Below, in pieces: positions 53,531 to 63,734 of a stretch of 64,000 nucleotides of DNA. Position numbers and translations under genes: made by a program. Under the pieces are notes generated by a model. It had not been told where the DNA came from. It did not search any database and was given only the letters and a program-made list of their open reading frames with translations. Positions within the stretch are counted from its first letter, which is position 1; the number at the start of each line of letters is the position of its first letter. Source of the stretch: Hexactinellida sp. DTS-2022 (taxonomy: Eukaryota; Porifera; Hexactinellida); assembly GCA_028753945.1 (NCBI GenBank), contig JAPNXP010000005.1, positions 1,426,001-1,490,000 on the forward strand. Direction: 5' to 3'.

Positions 53531-54070
53531 AGCCAAAAGTATTTGAACAATAGGGATTTTAATGCACACACAATACTCGTCCGGTAACTTATTAACGAAT
53601 CTAAACTACTCTGAAATGACTATAAATATATTATTATAGATATACATTACAAAATATTGTGATTTCTATTCAATGTTGAAGAAATTAACGAAGTGGCTTA
53701 AGTGTTTCTGCCACATGCCACTTGTGGCATAAGTGGCACAAATGAAAATGTGGCTGTATCACAGCAGAAAATATTCGGATTGATTTGAAATTAAGCACTT
53801 AGAGTAATTTAACCATGTGAAATTCAAATCTGTTATCAGAATTAATATATTAACATTGCATCTTAACGATCATAAATTAATTATTTAATTAGCTAATTAT
53901 ATATTTAATGAATTTAAAGCCTCCATAAAAATGTAAATCGGAAAATTTGCTGTTTTATAATACTTTACACATCGTTTCATGTAAATTGCCATTTTGTAGC
54001 ATCTACTTATGTTATTATGCTGGTATAACCTCAAATGTCAGAATAACAATTATTGCTGTTCAAATACTTT
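53531..54070. mobile_element. Inverted-repeat element, GCCAAAAGTATTTGAACAAT family
   Basis: GCCAAAAGTATTTGAACAAT at the left and GTTCAAATACTTTTGGCC at the right are inverted ends. The inner part, including GCCACTTGTGGCATAAGTGGC, is repeated in reverse at 38490-38790. The TSD was not resolved. Confidence 0.6.
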
Positions 54071-54118
54071 TGGCCGGTTAGTGGTATGTGTATATATTTG
54101 TTTGTATGTAACGAGTTG

Positions 54119-54545
54119 ATTGAAGAAAGTGGACGGTTTCCAAATGTGATTTTTGGCATATAGGGGTAACTTTTGGCACCCGCCAACAAGTTGAGGTTTC
54201 CACTCAAAATTTATGACGTCATTGTCACATTTCGAGATGCATGAAAATTCACTTAATCGCATATAATTCGCGTCCCTTTAAGAGATAAAAATATGAAAAT
54301 TTTATAGAACATGTGCAATAATGACGCGGACACGTTGGTCACACCAGATCGCCACTATGCTAACTCATTACCACATGATGACGTAATCATTAAAATTTCA
54401 CATTGTTAAATTTGACTATTTAGGCCTATTTACGCTGTATATACGTATAATCAATATTAGGAGTCTATAAACCACACACCAACCCCTAAGCGGTTGGTGT
54501 GTGGTTGTGTTCTGCCGTGAAGCGACCTAGCAAGCGAAGCGGGCT
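54119..54545. repeat. Uninterrupted copy of the repeat at 41765-43290
   Basis: In reverse orientation it preserves CTATAAACCACACACCAACC, TCATGATGACGTAATCATTA-like and ATGACGTCATTGTCACATTT as single continuous sequence. This gives the empty sites of two MITEs that interrupt the other copy. Confidence 0.8.
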
Positions 54546-54599
54546 AGTTTGCAATAATCCAATAAAACTTGAGTATAATTGCAATAATCCAATAAAACT

Positions 54600-54763
54600 C
54601 ATAGATGCATTATACGATTATACGTTATACGTTCGGGGAGCGTATAATGGGCCATATATACGTTAAAATCCGTTATACGTTATACGTCGTATGATGATTA
54701 TACGTTCACCTATCGTATAATGGTACCATATATACGTTATACGTTACGTATAATGCAACTATG
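54600..54763. mobile_element. hAT-type MITE, CATAGATGCATTATACG family
   Basis: CATAGATGCATTATACG and CGTATAATGCAACTATG are inverted ends, flanked by an exact 8-bp duplication, ATAAAACT (54592-54599 and 54764-54771). The interior consists of TTATACGTTATACG words in both orientations. A fragment of the same family lies at 57245-57322. Confidence 0.88.
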
Positions 54764-54771
54764 ATAAAACT

Positions 54772-55482
54772 TGAGTATATTTGAAAAAAATTGAGTAAAT
54801 TTACAAATTAGTTGAGTATTGTTGAGTATATTTGGAAATTTCAAAAAGTTATTGAATTTTCCCGTTTTAATAGTATATATATTTGTATTTGTATTGTGGC
54901 AAAGTATTCCGCGAATATATCGTCACTCGTCACTGTCGTCAGCGATGATATTTGTTACAATTTCTTCCCTACCTTAGAGTATAGTGAAAGGTGACCTCAT
55001 GTCATAGGCGTAGAAGTAGCCCGGGGAGGTTCTGGAAGTACACGGGCGGCCCGGGAAGATTCTGGATCGAATTATCATTTAAATATACTATTATCTTTCC
55101 CGATATGCAATCTCCAAATACTTATATAGTGCACTTCAATGAATTTCTCATTCAATTGCGTATTCGTTATTTGTTTGTATTGTTACTTATACCTATACCT
55201 TGAGGCTTGTTAGTGTCCAAGCTGCTCTCCGAGAATGTCTAAAAGGCATATTGACGATGGCTAAAAACAGCCAAGTATCGCTAACTCGCCCGGGCAGAGT
55301 ATAATGATTTGGGGAAACGTTTACGCCTCATATACCATTCGTAATCGATTGAGAGAACATATTTTAGCGAATATGAGGAGTAGCTAGCTTATAATGCATA
55401 AATAAATCTCGAATAAAATTATCTAGGATAAATAAAAATCAAATTTCCTAACGAAAGATAAAAAAAAACCTGACATAAGTTC
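54772..55482. other. AT-rich interval downstream of the phosphatase gene
   Basis: Includes TTGAGTATATTTG words to 54850 and GCCCGGG(A/G)AG(G/A)TTCTGGA duplicated at 55018-55070. No gene. A polyadenylation signal could not be fixed; AATAAA occurs several times on both strands. Confidence 0.4.
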
Positions 55483-55811
55483 CTACTTAGAAGGTCCGTA
55501 TCTTTTGAGGTGGTTTATTGATTCGGGCGGGATTCTGTCCAGACACCATTTGTGGAATTTATCACTCGGGGTGACCAGCAACCCGCCCCACAGAATACAG
55601 CTCTCCTCTGTTTTCCCGCCTAAACTATACCTGAAGGGCTCGCCGAATAAATTCGTCACGCGTCCCCCGATACACTGGAATACAGCGTCCATAGCGCAGA
55701 TGTCCCAGAACTTGACTCTAGGCTCGTTATAGATGTAAATATCTCCAAGACCCTCTGCCACCCACAGCGCCTTAATCCCCGCGCCGCCCAAGTGCTTCTT
55801 CTCGGTCGGCT
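55483..55811 (-). CDS. BPNT1-like 3'(2'),5'-bisphosphate nucleotidase, last exon
   Basis: About 109 residues at the C-terminus of an inositol-monophosphatase-superfamily enzyme. Visible motifs: LGGAGIKALWVAEGLGDIYI and VKFWDICAMDAV, where WD-x-CA contains the metal-coordinating Asp of the superfamily's second signature. IGGRVTNLFGE follows, then a C-terminal DRIPPESI resembling the R-V-PESI end of BPNT1. Such enzymes remove a phosphate from 3'-phosphoadenosine 5'-phosphate with Mg2+ and are Li+-sensitive. The exon opens after an AATAG acceptor (55812-55814) and ends at a TAG (55485-55483). Upstream exons, including the DPIDGT motif, were not found to the right and may be beyond 64 kb or hidden in the MULE-filled DNA. 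Inositol polyphosphate 1-phosphatase is the main alternative. Confidence 0.75.
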
Positions 55812-55861
55812 CTATTGCAATTAATAACCGTAAATATCAAACACAACTGTATACATCAGCT

Positions 55862-56260
55862 TATTAAGTATAACGAGCCCTTCGGTCTCGGTCGCTTCGC
55901 GACGGATCACTCTCTCACAAAAGTCGCTTCGCGACTTTTGTTCGTTCGTGTTAGGCACTACGCAATACAATTAACGGCCGCTTCGCGGCCTTTCCCTCCC
56001 CAAAAGCAATAATATTAATAATGAGTTCACCTGTGGCCGTGCCTAAAATTAATTCTTGGTTTTGATTAGTTACTGTAATTTGTTTTGGGAAATTATGTTT
56101 GTAAGTTATTCTCATTGCTCATTAGTTAATAATTATTAGTTAATTAATAGCTCAATAATTCTTAAGGGTAGCTCGTTCAGCAATATTAAAACGTTAGCTT
56201 GTTAGCTCATATAAATTGAGACCTGTGTTGGTAAATTATACGCAATTAATTAATTTCAGT
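55862..56260. repeat. Dispersed repeat shared with the core of 47453-48476
   Basis: GAGCCCTTCG(A/G)TCTCGGT, ACGGCCGCTTCGCGGCCTTTCC, TAATAGCTCAATAATTCTTA and AAGGGTAGCT match 47650-48080 in the same order. Extra AAAGTCGCTTCGCGACTTTT hairpins are present here. It is the same element family without its long GCATGCATGC ends. Confidence 0.65.
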
Positions 56261-56302
56261 AAATGCAAAGTAATTTACCAACTCTGGATTTAATCTCTGC
56301 AT

Positions 56303-56376
56303 AATAATGGTTTAAAGATGAGAATAAGACCGCTTCGCGGTCTTATTCTCACCATTAAACCATTATTATGCAGAGG
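56303..56376. repeat. Near-perfect 74-bp hairpin
   Basis: CTCTGCATAATAATGGTTTA and TAAACCATTATTATGCAGAG surround inner inverted TGAGAATAAGACCGC / GCGGTCTTATTCTCA. The stem is about 36 bp with almost no loop. Confidence 0.85.
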
Positions 56377-56509
56377 TACATTCAGGGTCGCAAAATATTT
56401 GATTTAATAGTAATAAACATTTATACATCCCTCCATAAACATTTTGCAGGAGCTGGGTTAGTGAATTATTTAATTTAATTGATAGTAATAATTAACATAA
56501 TACAGATAA

Positions 56510-56694
56510 CAGTCAACTCCGCTTAATCGGGTCACATCGGGACCAGGTTGTTTTGACCCGATTAAGCGGAGAAACCGATTAACCGAAAATATTGTAAGCC
56601 AAACTGTAATTCTGTCCTATAAATCATGTGAAATTTTGACCCGATTAAGCGGAGAAACCGATTAACCGGTGTCCCAATTAAGCGGAGTTGACTG
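56510..56694. mobile_element. Mariner-like MITE, CAGTCAACTCCGCTTAATCG family
   Basis: CAGTCAACTCCGCTTAAT and ATTAAGCGGAGTTGACTG are perfect inverted ends, with TAA at both flanks (56507-56509 and 56695-56697). CCGATTAAGCGGAGAAACCG occurs twice inside. Confidence 0.8.
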
Positions 56695-57629
56695 TAAATC
56701 TCATCGTTAAGCAGAACCAAAATCTTAGATTACTTAACTTAATTCATTTCTAGTAGAAATCCTAGGTTCTATTGATAGTCTTATTATAGAAGCCAATATA
56801 GGTGTAATAAATAAACAATGCATTAATTAAGACTCTAAGCGCATTCTTGTTGACCTGTTGCATGGCAGAATTGCTACCGTGGCAGAATTGCTACCTCTAT
56901 TAGTGGTACCATGGATATTCATAAGCCGTGGCAGAATTGCTACAGACTGTTTTATGACTTCTTTGGTTGAATAATCACTCGATGCATGCAGAACTTAATT
57001 ACGATTATACCTTTGTTTACTTTTACTGAAACATTATACGTGTACTAGTATACAAGAAACTACCAGAGTAGTGAGGTTAAATTGAAGAATGTATCTTGTA
57101 GAAAAGTGTGCATTTTAAATACAGTAATATTATAACGAAATAATTTAGAGGTAGAAACCCCTCACAGACGGGATGGAGTGTGCTTCTTCTGATTGCACTT
57201 CCCGAATGTTAAATTTAACTAGAATTTCAATATTCAAATTAACGTACAACGTATAACGTATATATGGTCCATTATACGCTCCCCGAACGTATAACGTATA
57301 AACGTATAACGCATCTATGCAAAATAGTAACGTAAATACTACACGTATTCCTATTTCTATTTGTAATAATTAATCTTTAATTAATTTAAACATTTGAACT
57401 CTTCACAATTCAAACATTAATTAAATTATATATTATATTACAAGTGTATATTTCACAATTTTAAACAAACTCTATCAACAAAGGTATTAGGGTGTCAACA
57501 AAAATATTATCATTTGTCACTAATTTCATGTTTTCCAGAAACCAAACATCAGTTTCATTTCTGAAAGGATTCCTCTCAGAATTATATATAACAACAACAT
57601 TTGGCGTGGTTTAACGTACGATAACTTAA

Positions 57630-59211
57630 ATGGAATATACAATAGAAGAATACAGACGCACTGTTGGGAAAGTTTTCACTACATCAGATGGAAATAAATA
57701 CATCCAATCTAATCAAAGGATAATTTTGTTTATCTAAGATGTGTATTGTTCAGAGATGGCTGCAAAGCAACGTGCAAACTTAATCGTGAAAGGGATTTAA
57801 TTACGCCTTTAAAGCTCCATAACCACAACACCGAGGCCTACCGAAATGAATTATTTGCCCTTAAGAGGAAATGTAAAACGGTTGCAAAAAATTCGCAAAC
57901 GAATTTAAGGAAGGTATTCGATGATGTTACAAGAGATAATCCAAGGGCATGTGAAATTTCCTTTTCAGAATGCGAATCTACGATGTTTCGAGCGAGAAAA
58001 ACCTTAGAACCTAGGATCCCTCAAACAGCTTTAGAATTCAGTGAAATTATATCGACTACTACTTCCGGGAAGTTTTTTAAATTTAGCGTAACAGTGGGTA
58101 ACGAAACTGGTGTGGTATTCTATTCAGATTCAATGAGTGAATTTCTTTTGAATGTTACTAACATACAATAATGGCACATTTTTTACGGTCCCCATGCAAT
58201 TTTATCAGTTGTGGACTATTTTCATTTCAGTGGGAAGACACAGTCTACCTGCAATTCATTGTTTAATGACCGGAAAGAGACAAAATTTATACCAAGCAAT
58301 ATTAGAATCCGTCCGACATAACATTCCTCACTTTAGACCTCAGGCATCGATGTCAGATTGGGAAGAAGGCCCCCGAAATGCTTTTAGAGCAACCTATCCC
58401 CAGCTAAAGCTTTATGGATGCTGGTTTCATTTCACCCAGCGAATTTGGGCGAAACCCCAAGAACTCAGTCTTGTCGAGGGATATCGTAAAAAACAAGAAA
58501 TTGAAAAATTTATTAAAACATTGATGTCCATTCCATTTTTGCCACATCCCGTAATTATTCCCACTTTTGATTTTATACAGATGCCAACTAATGTAGAAAA
58601 TTCGGATAAAGTCAAACTCGAAAAACTAAAGAAATATTTCAAAAGAAGATGGTTAATTCGAATAACTCCAGAGGATCTTTATATCAATGAGCTCAACATT
58701 GCAACCAACAACGGAGCAGGAAGTTATCATTCAAAACTAAAAACCAACATACGTACAAGTCATCCAAGGATTTGGACTTTTATGGGAGTCCTAAACAACA
58801 TAATTCAGGATGTGGACAACGATGTAGGACGTTTGTGTCAGAGCAGGCAAATCAGTAGGCCACAGAAAAAGAAGGATTTAAAGAATTTCGAACAAAGGGA
58901 TAGATGCAAGCAAAAGTTAATTGATGGCGATTATGATCCATGGCAGTTCCTGGAAGCTATTAGCCATACGATTGGAAATTCATATTCATTTAGCTCTCTG
59001 ACTTCAAGCGATACAGAGTATTCGGACAACGAATCAGAAGAAAGTCCAGATGAAAACAAGTGTATTGTTTGTTTAGAGCCCCGAACAGACACCTGGATAT
59101 TCTGGTTGGTGTACTGTATGCAGCCAGAGGATACAAGACCTAAGCCAATCTTGTCCTATATGTCGCTCGAATATTCAGAACATGTTCCAAATATTCATTA
59201 ATTAATATCCG
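57630..59211 (+). pseudogene. MULE transposase with C-terminal RING finger, inactive
   Basis: The ATG at 57630 opens EEYRRTVGKVFTTSDGNKYI. After a frame change near 57735 comes a Cys/His DNA-binding segment (GCKATCKLNR...LKLHNHN). The DDE core follows: NNGTFFTVPMQFYQLWTIF (the first catalytic Asp of the D-GTF block reads Asn), SDWEEGPRNAF (second Asp) and TNNGAGSYHSKLK (the Glu of NNGAESYHSK reads Gly). After HTIGNSYSFSS and an acidic linker, a RING begins KCIVCLEPRTDTWIF, shifts frame, then reads WCTVCSQRIQDLSQSCPICR. A RING is a zinc domain usually recruiting E2 ubiquitin-conjugating enzymes. Both catalytic losses and the frameshifts make this a dead copy. Confidence 0.8.
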
Positions 59212-59305
59212 GAGTAATTGTTGTGTTCCTAAGTATAATAAACCATTTCGTATACTGTTAGTAAATCAGGTTATTTTGTGCACCATGACTTAAGACATAG
59301 GTATA

Positions 59306-59815
59306 AGAAACTATTCTAACAAATGCAAGTCAACCATAAAACTATTCTAACAAATGCAAGTCAACTATAAAACTATTCTTAAAAAGCAAGTCGACCATAA
59401 AACTATTCTAACAAAGTCGACCATAAAACAATTCTAACAAATGCAAGTTGGCCATAAAACAATTCTAACAAATGCAAGTTGGCCATAAAACAATTCTAAC
59501 AAATGCAAGTCGACCATAAAACTATTCTAACAAATGCAAGTGAACCATAAAACTATTCTAACAAATGCAAGTTAGTCATAAAACTATTCTAAAACAAATG
59601 CAAGTCGACCATAAAACTATTCTAACAAATGCAAGTTGGCCATAAAACAATTCTAACAAATGCAAGTTGGCCATAAAACTATTCTAACAAATGCAAGTTA
59701 GTCATAAAACTATTCTAACAAATGCAAGTTGGCCATAAAACTATTCTAACAAATGCAAGTTAGTCTTAAAACTGATTCTAACAAATGCATGCTTCAAAAT
59801 TCTAACAAATGCATG
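59306..59815. repeat. Tandem array, 31-bp unit, about 16 copies
   Basis: Units of ACTATTCTAACAAATGCAAG plus TNGNCCATAAA with small variations (some 19-30 bp by deletion). The array occupies the subterminal position on the transposase's 3' side and has no inverted partner on the left side of the element. Confidence 0.9.
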
Positions 59816-60015
59816 CACCCTTTCTGCCATGCAACAACCCCCTAACTACAGATGCACTAGTAAAGACCAGATTTTATTACGTATTACTTACGTACAGTTC
59901 ATACTCCCTAATAGTTTATATTGACTCTATATATTCTCGATTATATTTGCTTGTACTAATATACTTTAACTATAACGTATGTTAGTAATTATGTATATTT
60001 GATGTTACTTAAGGC

Positions 60016-60348
60016 CAGTGGCGGCGCCAAGGGTGGGCCAGGGGGCCATGGCCCCCCCTAGAGTAACAATGTTCAGTGGCGTATCCAGGGGGGGGGCAAC
60101 CGCCCCCCCCCCCTTATCTTTTAGATTGCCCCCACTTTTTTTAGGATATATACTTAGCTAATTTAACTATTCCATCCGACCGACCCACCCTGAGCCCCCA
60201 GGATTTTGTCTTGCTCCCCATTTGCCCCCCTCCCCCCCCCCCCCCCCAGTTCAAAAATACTAGTTACGCCACTGACAATGTTGTACAGTGTGGCCCCCCC
60301 CCTGGTCCCCCTCAGCTCCCATACCTGAAAATCCTGGCTCCGCCTCTG
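60016..60348. mobile_element. hAT-type MITE, CAGTGGCGGCGCCAAGG family
   Basis: The left end CAGTGGCGGCGCCAAGG and right end TCCTGGCTCCGCCTCTG are roughly inverted. The 8-bp flanks CTTAAGGC (60008-60015) and ATTAAGGC (60349-60356) match at 7 of 8. It is interrupted by a second MITE. Confidence 0.7.
60074..60274. mobile_element. hAT-type MITE, CAGTGGCGTATCC family
   Basis: CAGTGGCGTATCC at the left and AGTTACGCCACTG at the right, with an exact 8-bp duplication, ACAATGTT (60066-60073 and 60275-60282). It is rich in C/G runs and nested in 60016-60348. Confidence 0.88.
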
Positions 60349-60356
60349 ATTAAGGC

Positions 60357-61500
60357 TAAATACTTTAATGGTCCATGTTCTCTAATAGTACTCCTGGGTC
60401 CTTTTAACCACTGGTGGACTATTAGAGAGAATATACTGCAGGGCGCTTCAATTAATTTTATCCCCGGGCCACTTTTGTAAAATCAGGCAATTCGACCGGG
60501 ACACTTTTCAATGATCTACTACATTACTTAACATTAGAAAATATACGCGGCGGGCCACTATTGGCCCGCGGGCAGCTAATTGAAGAGGCCTGATATACTG
60601 TAATGATAACTAAGGAAATTGTCGTAAACAGCATCAGATAACGATTTAGAGTGTCACTATGTTTATAACTAGACTCAGATAGCTGTTGGGAGTCGAACAA
60701 GGGGTCACTCGAAGGTTTAGGACAAATTTTTAGAAAGGAATGTTGTCACATTCCTGAGACATTATTGCGTTGCTAGGGATAAACTATGGGCAAGTGACCC
60801 CTTAAAAGATGGGGAATTTCATGTGGACAACGAATCTGGTCTTTAAAAGTAGACCTTTGGAAAGGTGCCGTTTGGGGTAATACCGGCGATTTAGTAGAGA
60901 ACCGCAATTTAAAAATCCACGATGACATCGAAAATGTATCCGTTCGCCGTGGGGCCGCGAAAAAATTTGATGCCGGGGTCATAAAGATTACGTATAAAAA
61001 TTTGGTGCTTTTGTTCAGCGTTTCCCGAAATTGATGTTAAGCGCCCTGACTATTTAGAGATATTCAATTTTCAATAGAATATAATAGGTGATGACTCAGC
61101 ATTTTTATGTGCGTGTTGGGTAATCACCCAACACAACCAACCCATTCGAATTATATAATTCTCAAAATTGTAAAACACATTTTTTAACGATGTCATCATC
61201 ACCTCAAGGTTTCAAGACCCTCTTGTGTAGGTGGTACGTGCCATAAGGACCAATTGATAATTTCCATCTTGTGTCATTTCTGTTATCATGAATTTTAGCT
61301 ACGTAATTAGTATACATATTTAATTTATTAATTAATAATTTAACACAATTATTATGTACTGCAAAATAAATTATGTTCCATTATTTGCAATATAATTATT
61401 TATTTAAATTGAATTTCACTATAATATTTGAATTCAGCGCACTCGATAACCCCAATGATCGAATTGAAACCATCTCTATAAGTTTAACACAGAAGGGGGA
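60357..61500. other. Spacer with decayed repeats
   Basis: 60400-60440 reads TGGTGGACTATTAGAGAGAA, related to 4040-4060. 60440-60600 carries CCGGGCCACTT and GGCGGGCCACTATTGGCCCGC. 61040-61340 is the third copy of the repeat of 24368-24720 (CCAACCCATTCGAATTATATA, TTTTTTAACGATGTCATCATC). No coding sequence was recognised. Confidence 0.45.
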
Positions 61501-61569
61501 GCTGCATTTGTCCGAATTTCTTAGTTGTCATTTATCCGAAATGCGTTAACTGTCATTTGTCCGAATCGT

Positions 61570-62090
61570 ATTTTGGAATATTGTCATTTGTCCGAATCGT
61601 ATTTTGGAATATTGTCATTTGTCCGAATCGTATTTTGGAATATTGTCATTTTGTCCGAATCGTAATTTGGACTACAGTGGATGCCGGTTATAAGCACATC
61701 GTCGGGAACTGCACTTAAGGTGCTTATAACCGGCATGTTCTTATAACCGACATAAATTATACAGGGTATATGGCAACCGTTTTCCAACATAATCTGATAT
61801 GTTCTTATAACCGGTGTGCTTATATCCGACATCTACTGTATTGTCATTTGTCCTAATCGTAATTTGGAATATTGTCATTTGTCCGAATCGTATTTTGGAA
61901 TATTGTCATTTGTCCGAAACATATTTTGGAATATTGTCATTTGTCCGAATCGTAATTTGGAATATTGTCGTTTGTCCGAATCGTAATTTGGAATATTGTC
62001 ATTTGTCCGAATCGTAACTTGGAATATTGTCATTTGTCCGAATCGTATTTTGGAATATTGTCATTTGTCCGAATCGTAATTTGGAATATC
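61570..62090. repeat. Left terminal array of the MULE, 31-bp unit
   Basis: Units TTGTCATTTGTCCGAATCGT plus ATTTTGGAATA (or AATTTGGAATA) are repeated about 11 times, interrupted by the TA-flanked MITE at 61675-61838. The unit length equals that of the array at 59306-59815, but the sequence does not match it. Confidence 0.9.
61675..61838. mobile_element. Mariner-like MITE, CAGTGGATGCCGGTTATAAG family
   Basis: CAGTGGATGCCGGTTATAAG and CTTATATCCGACATCTACTG are inverted, bounded by TA (61673-61674 and 61839-61840). CTTATAACCGGCAT words recur inside. It is inserted into the left terminal array. Confidence 0.82.
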
Positions 62091-62269
62091 TATATATAAT
62101 TATCCGGGATATGAGAATAACAAACTATATTATAGTATATCGTAATATCTGACTATCTAACTTATCTTAGATTAAACGAGATTTCACTATATTCAAGTTA
62201 TAGTAGTTTTAATGCATGAATATGATATTGCTAAGAGAAGTAAATAATAATAGTAAGTTGTTAATACGT

Positions 62270-63333
62270 ATAAGTAATTAATTAATCTGTGAATATTTCG
62301 AAACGTGTCTATGTTGGATCGGCAAATTGGACATCCTCGCTCGAGATCAATGACTTGCAGACACAATCGCTGCAAAAGTTCGCATGCCTGCAGGGCATGA
62401 AGATCCAAGTTGTTGTGCGAGGCGAGAGGCATACTACACATAAACGCTTAGAAGTATTGGTGTTTGCTCCTCCGTGTCATCACCAGAATCTTCCGAATCG
62501 CTAATTTGAATGTGTAGAATTGGAATGGTGCCAATCGTATGACTAATCGCTTGCAAGAACTCCCATGGTGTAAACTCTCCAAGACTAAGTTTATGTTTAA
62601 GAAACGCCCTTTGTTCATCATTTCTTAAACTAGTTGTCTTCCTGCTCCGACTAATTTCTCTTCCCGATCGTATTCTTCCGATGTCACTGTCCACATCCAA
62701 GATAACTTCATTTATGTAGGACATGAAAGTCCATATTCTTGGATGACTAGTCCTTATTCTGGATCTCAGTTTCGAATGATAGCTCTCGGCACCATTATTT
62801 GTAGTAATACTCAACTCATAGATTGATAATTCCTCAGAGGGTGTTTGAATCAACCAATGCTTTCTGACATAATTCTTTAACTTTGTCAAAAGTACTGCTT
62901 CTGTATTTTCTAGAGTTGGTGTAGGGATTAATGTGAATGTTGGGTATTTGGGATGTGTTTTTCTCCTAGCACGATACATCGACGATTCGCACTCCGCAAA
63001 GAAATTTCACGTGCACATAAATCGTTCCTAGTAACTTCATCGAATACCTCCCTTAGACCTGTTGTTTCCACCTGCTTGGCAACCGTTTTGCATTTGGTTT
63101 TGAGCTTATAAATCAGCTTTGTAGGCATCAACATCATGAATATGTTCCTTCATAGGGATTATCAAATTTCTAGCACGATTTATTTTACCAGTTCCCTTAC
63201 AACCACACCTAAAGATTGCGCACTTTAAGTAAATATATTTCTCAGTAATTTTTGACTGAACATACTTGTGTCCGTCAGTCGATGTCAGAATATTTCCTAT
63301 ACAGCGTTTGTACTCTTCAGAATTGAATTCCAT
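62270..63333 (-). pseudogene. MULE transposase with C-terminal RING finger, internally deleted
   Basis: The ATG at 63333 reads EEYKRCIGNILTSTDGHKYV, then a zinc-binding segment FRCGCKGTGKIN...KEHIHD. Continuing frames give LKTKCKTVAKQ...REVFDEVTRND. Near 62940 the sequence jumps from the STMYRARRK-like block straight to IPTPTLENTEAVLL, omitting about 150 residues and both catalytic Asp blocks that the copy at 57630 has. NNGAESYHSKLRSRIRTSHP retains the Glu. After an acidic linker the RING appears in two frames: CVVCLSPRTTTWIFMPCRHA then NFCSDC, and after a shift GCPICRSNIDTFRNIH. All eight zinc ligands of a C3HC4 RING are present. Confidence 0.8.
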
Positions 63334-63542
63334 AATGTCATATATATTGCGAAATGATTTCGAAGTTAATTATGGGAATTTTTTTATACTGATAAGATGA
63401 ATTGATATTTCTAATAATTGATTCGCGAAAATCAAAATATTATGAAATTGCAGTTGTACTGATTCATAACGTGTGATAAATAGACAATGTTTGTTTTTCC
63501 TATACTAGTATCATGTTACAAATATATATTTTATTTATCAAT
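63334..63542. other. 5' untranslated side of the RING MULE
   Basis: AT-rich, without ORFs, between the ATG and the right terminal array. Expected to contain the transposase promoter; no motif was identified. Confidence 0.35.
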
Positions 63543-63543
63543 A

Positions 63544-63727
63544 CAGGTAAACCTCCCAAAGCGGCACCCATCGGGAGAATGATATTGTGCCGCTTCTCGG
63601 AGGTTGCCGCTTTGGGAGGTTGCTCGTAAGGTAAAACTCCCAAAGCGGCACCCATCGGGAGAATGATTTTGTGCCGCTTCTCGGAGGTTGCCGCTACTCG
63701 GAGGTGCCGCTTTGGGAGGTTTACCTG
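63544..63727. mobile_element. Mariner-like MITE, CAGGTAAACCTCCCAAAGCG family
   Basis: CAGGTAAACCTCCCAAAGCG and CGCTTTGGGAGGTTTACCTG are perfect inverted ends, flanked by TA (63542-63543 and 63728-63729). The core CGGCACCCATCGGGAGAATGAT is duplicated. It lies at the inner edge of the right terminal array. Confidence 0.88.
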
Positions 63728-63734
63728 TAAACAC

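Larger units (their letters stand above)
56856..59836 (+). mobile_element. MULE with RING-tailed transposase, copy 1
   Basis: TGTTGCATGGCAGAA at 56856 is inverted at 59821-59836. The left side has three GTGGCAGAATTGCTAC words and the right side an approximately 500-bp tandem array. One transposase gene lies on the plus strand between them. No matching 9-bp flank was found, so the exact limits are uncertain. Confidence 0.65.

Noticed and set aside
59306..59815. CRISPR-like regularly spaced repeats
   Set aside because: Units are contiguous with no unique spacers, there are no cas genes, and the context is eukaryotic. It is a tandem array at a transposon end.
61570..62090. Possible minisatellite or CRISPR array
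   Set aside because: An inverted copy at 63735-64000 and a transposase between them show that these are MULE termini.
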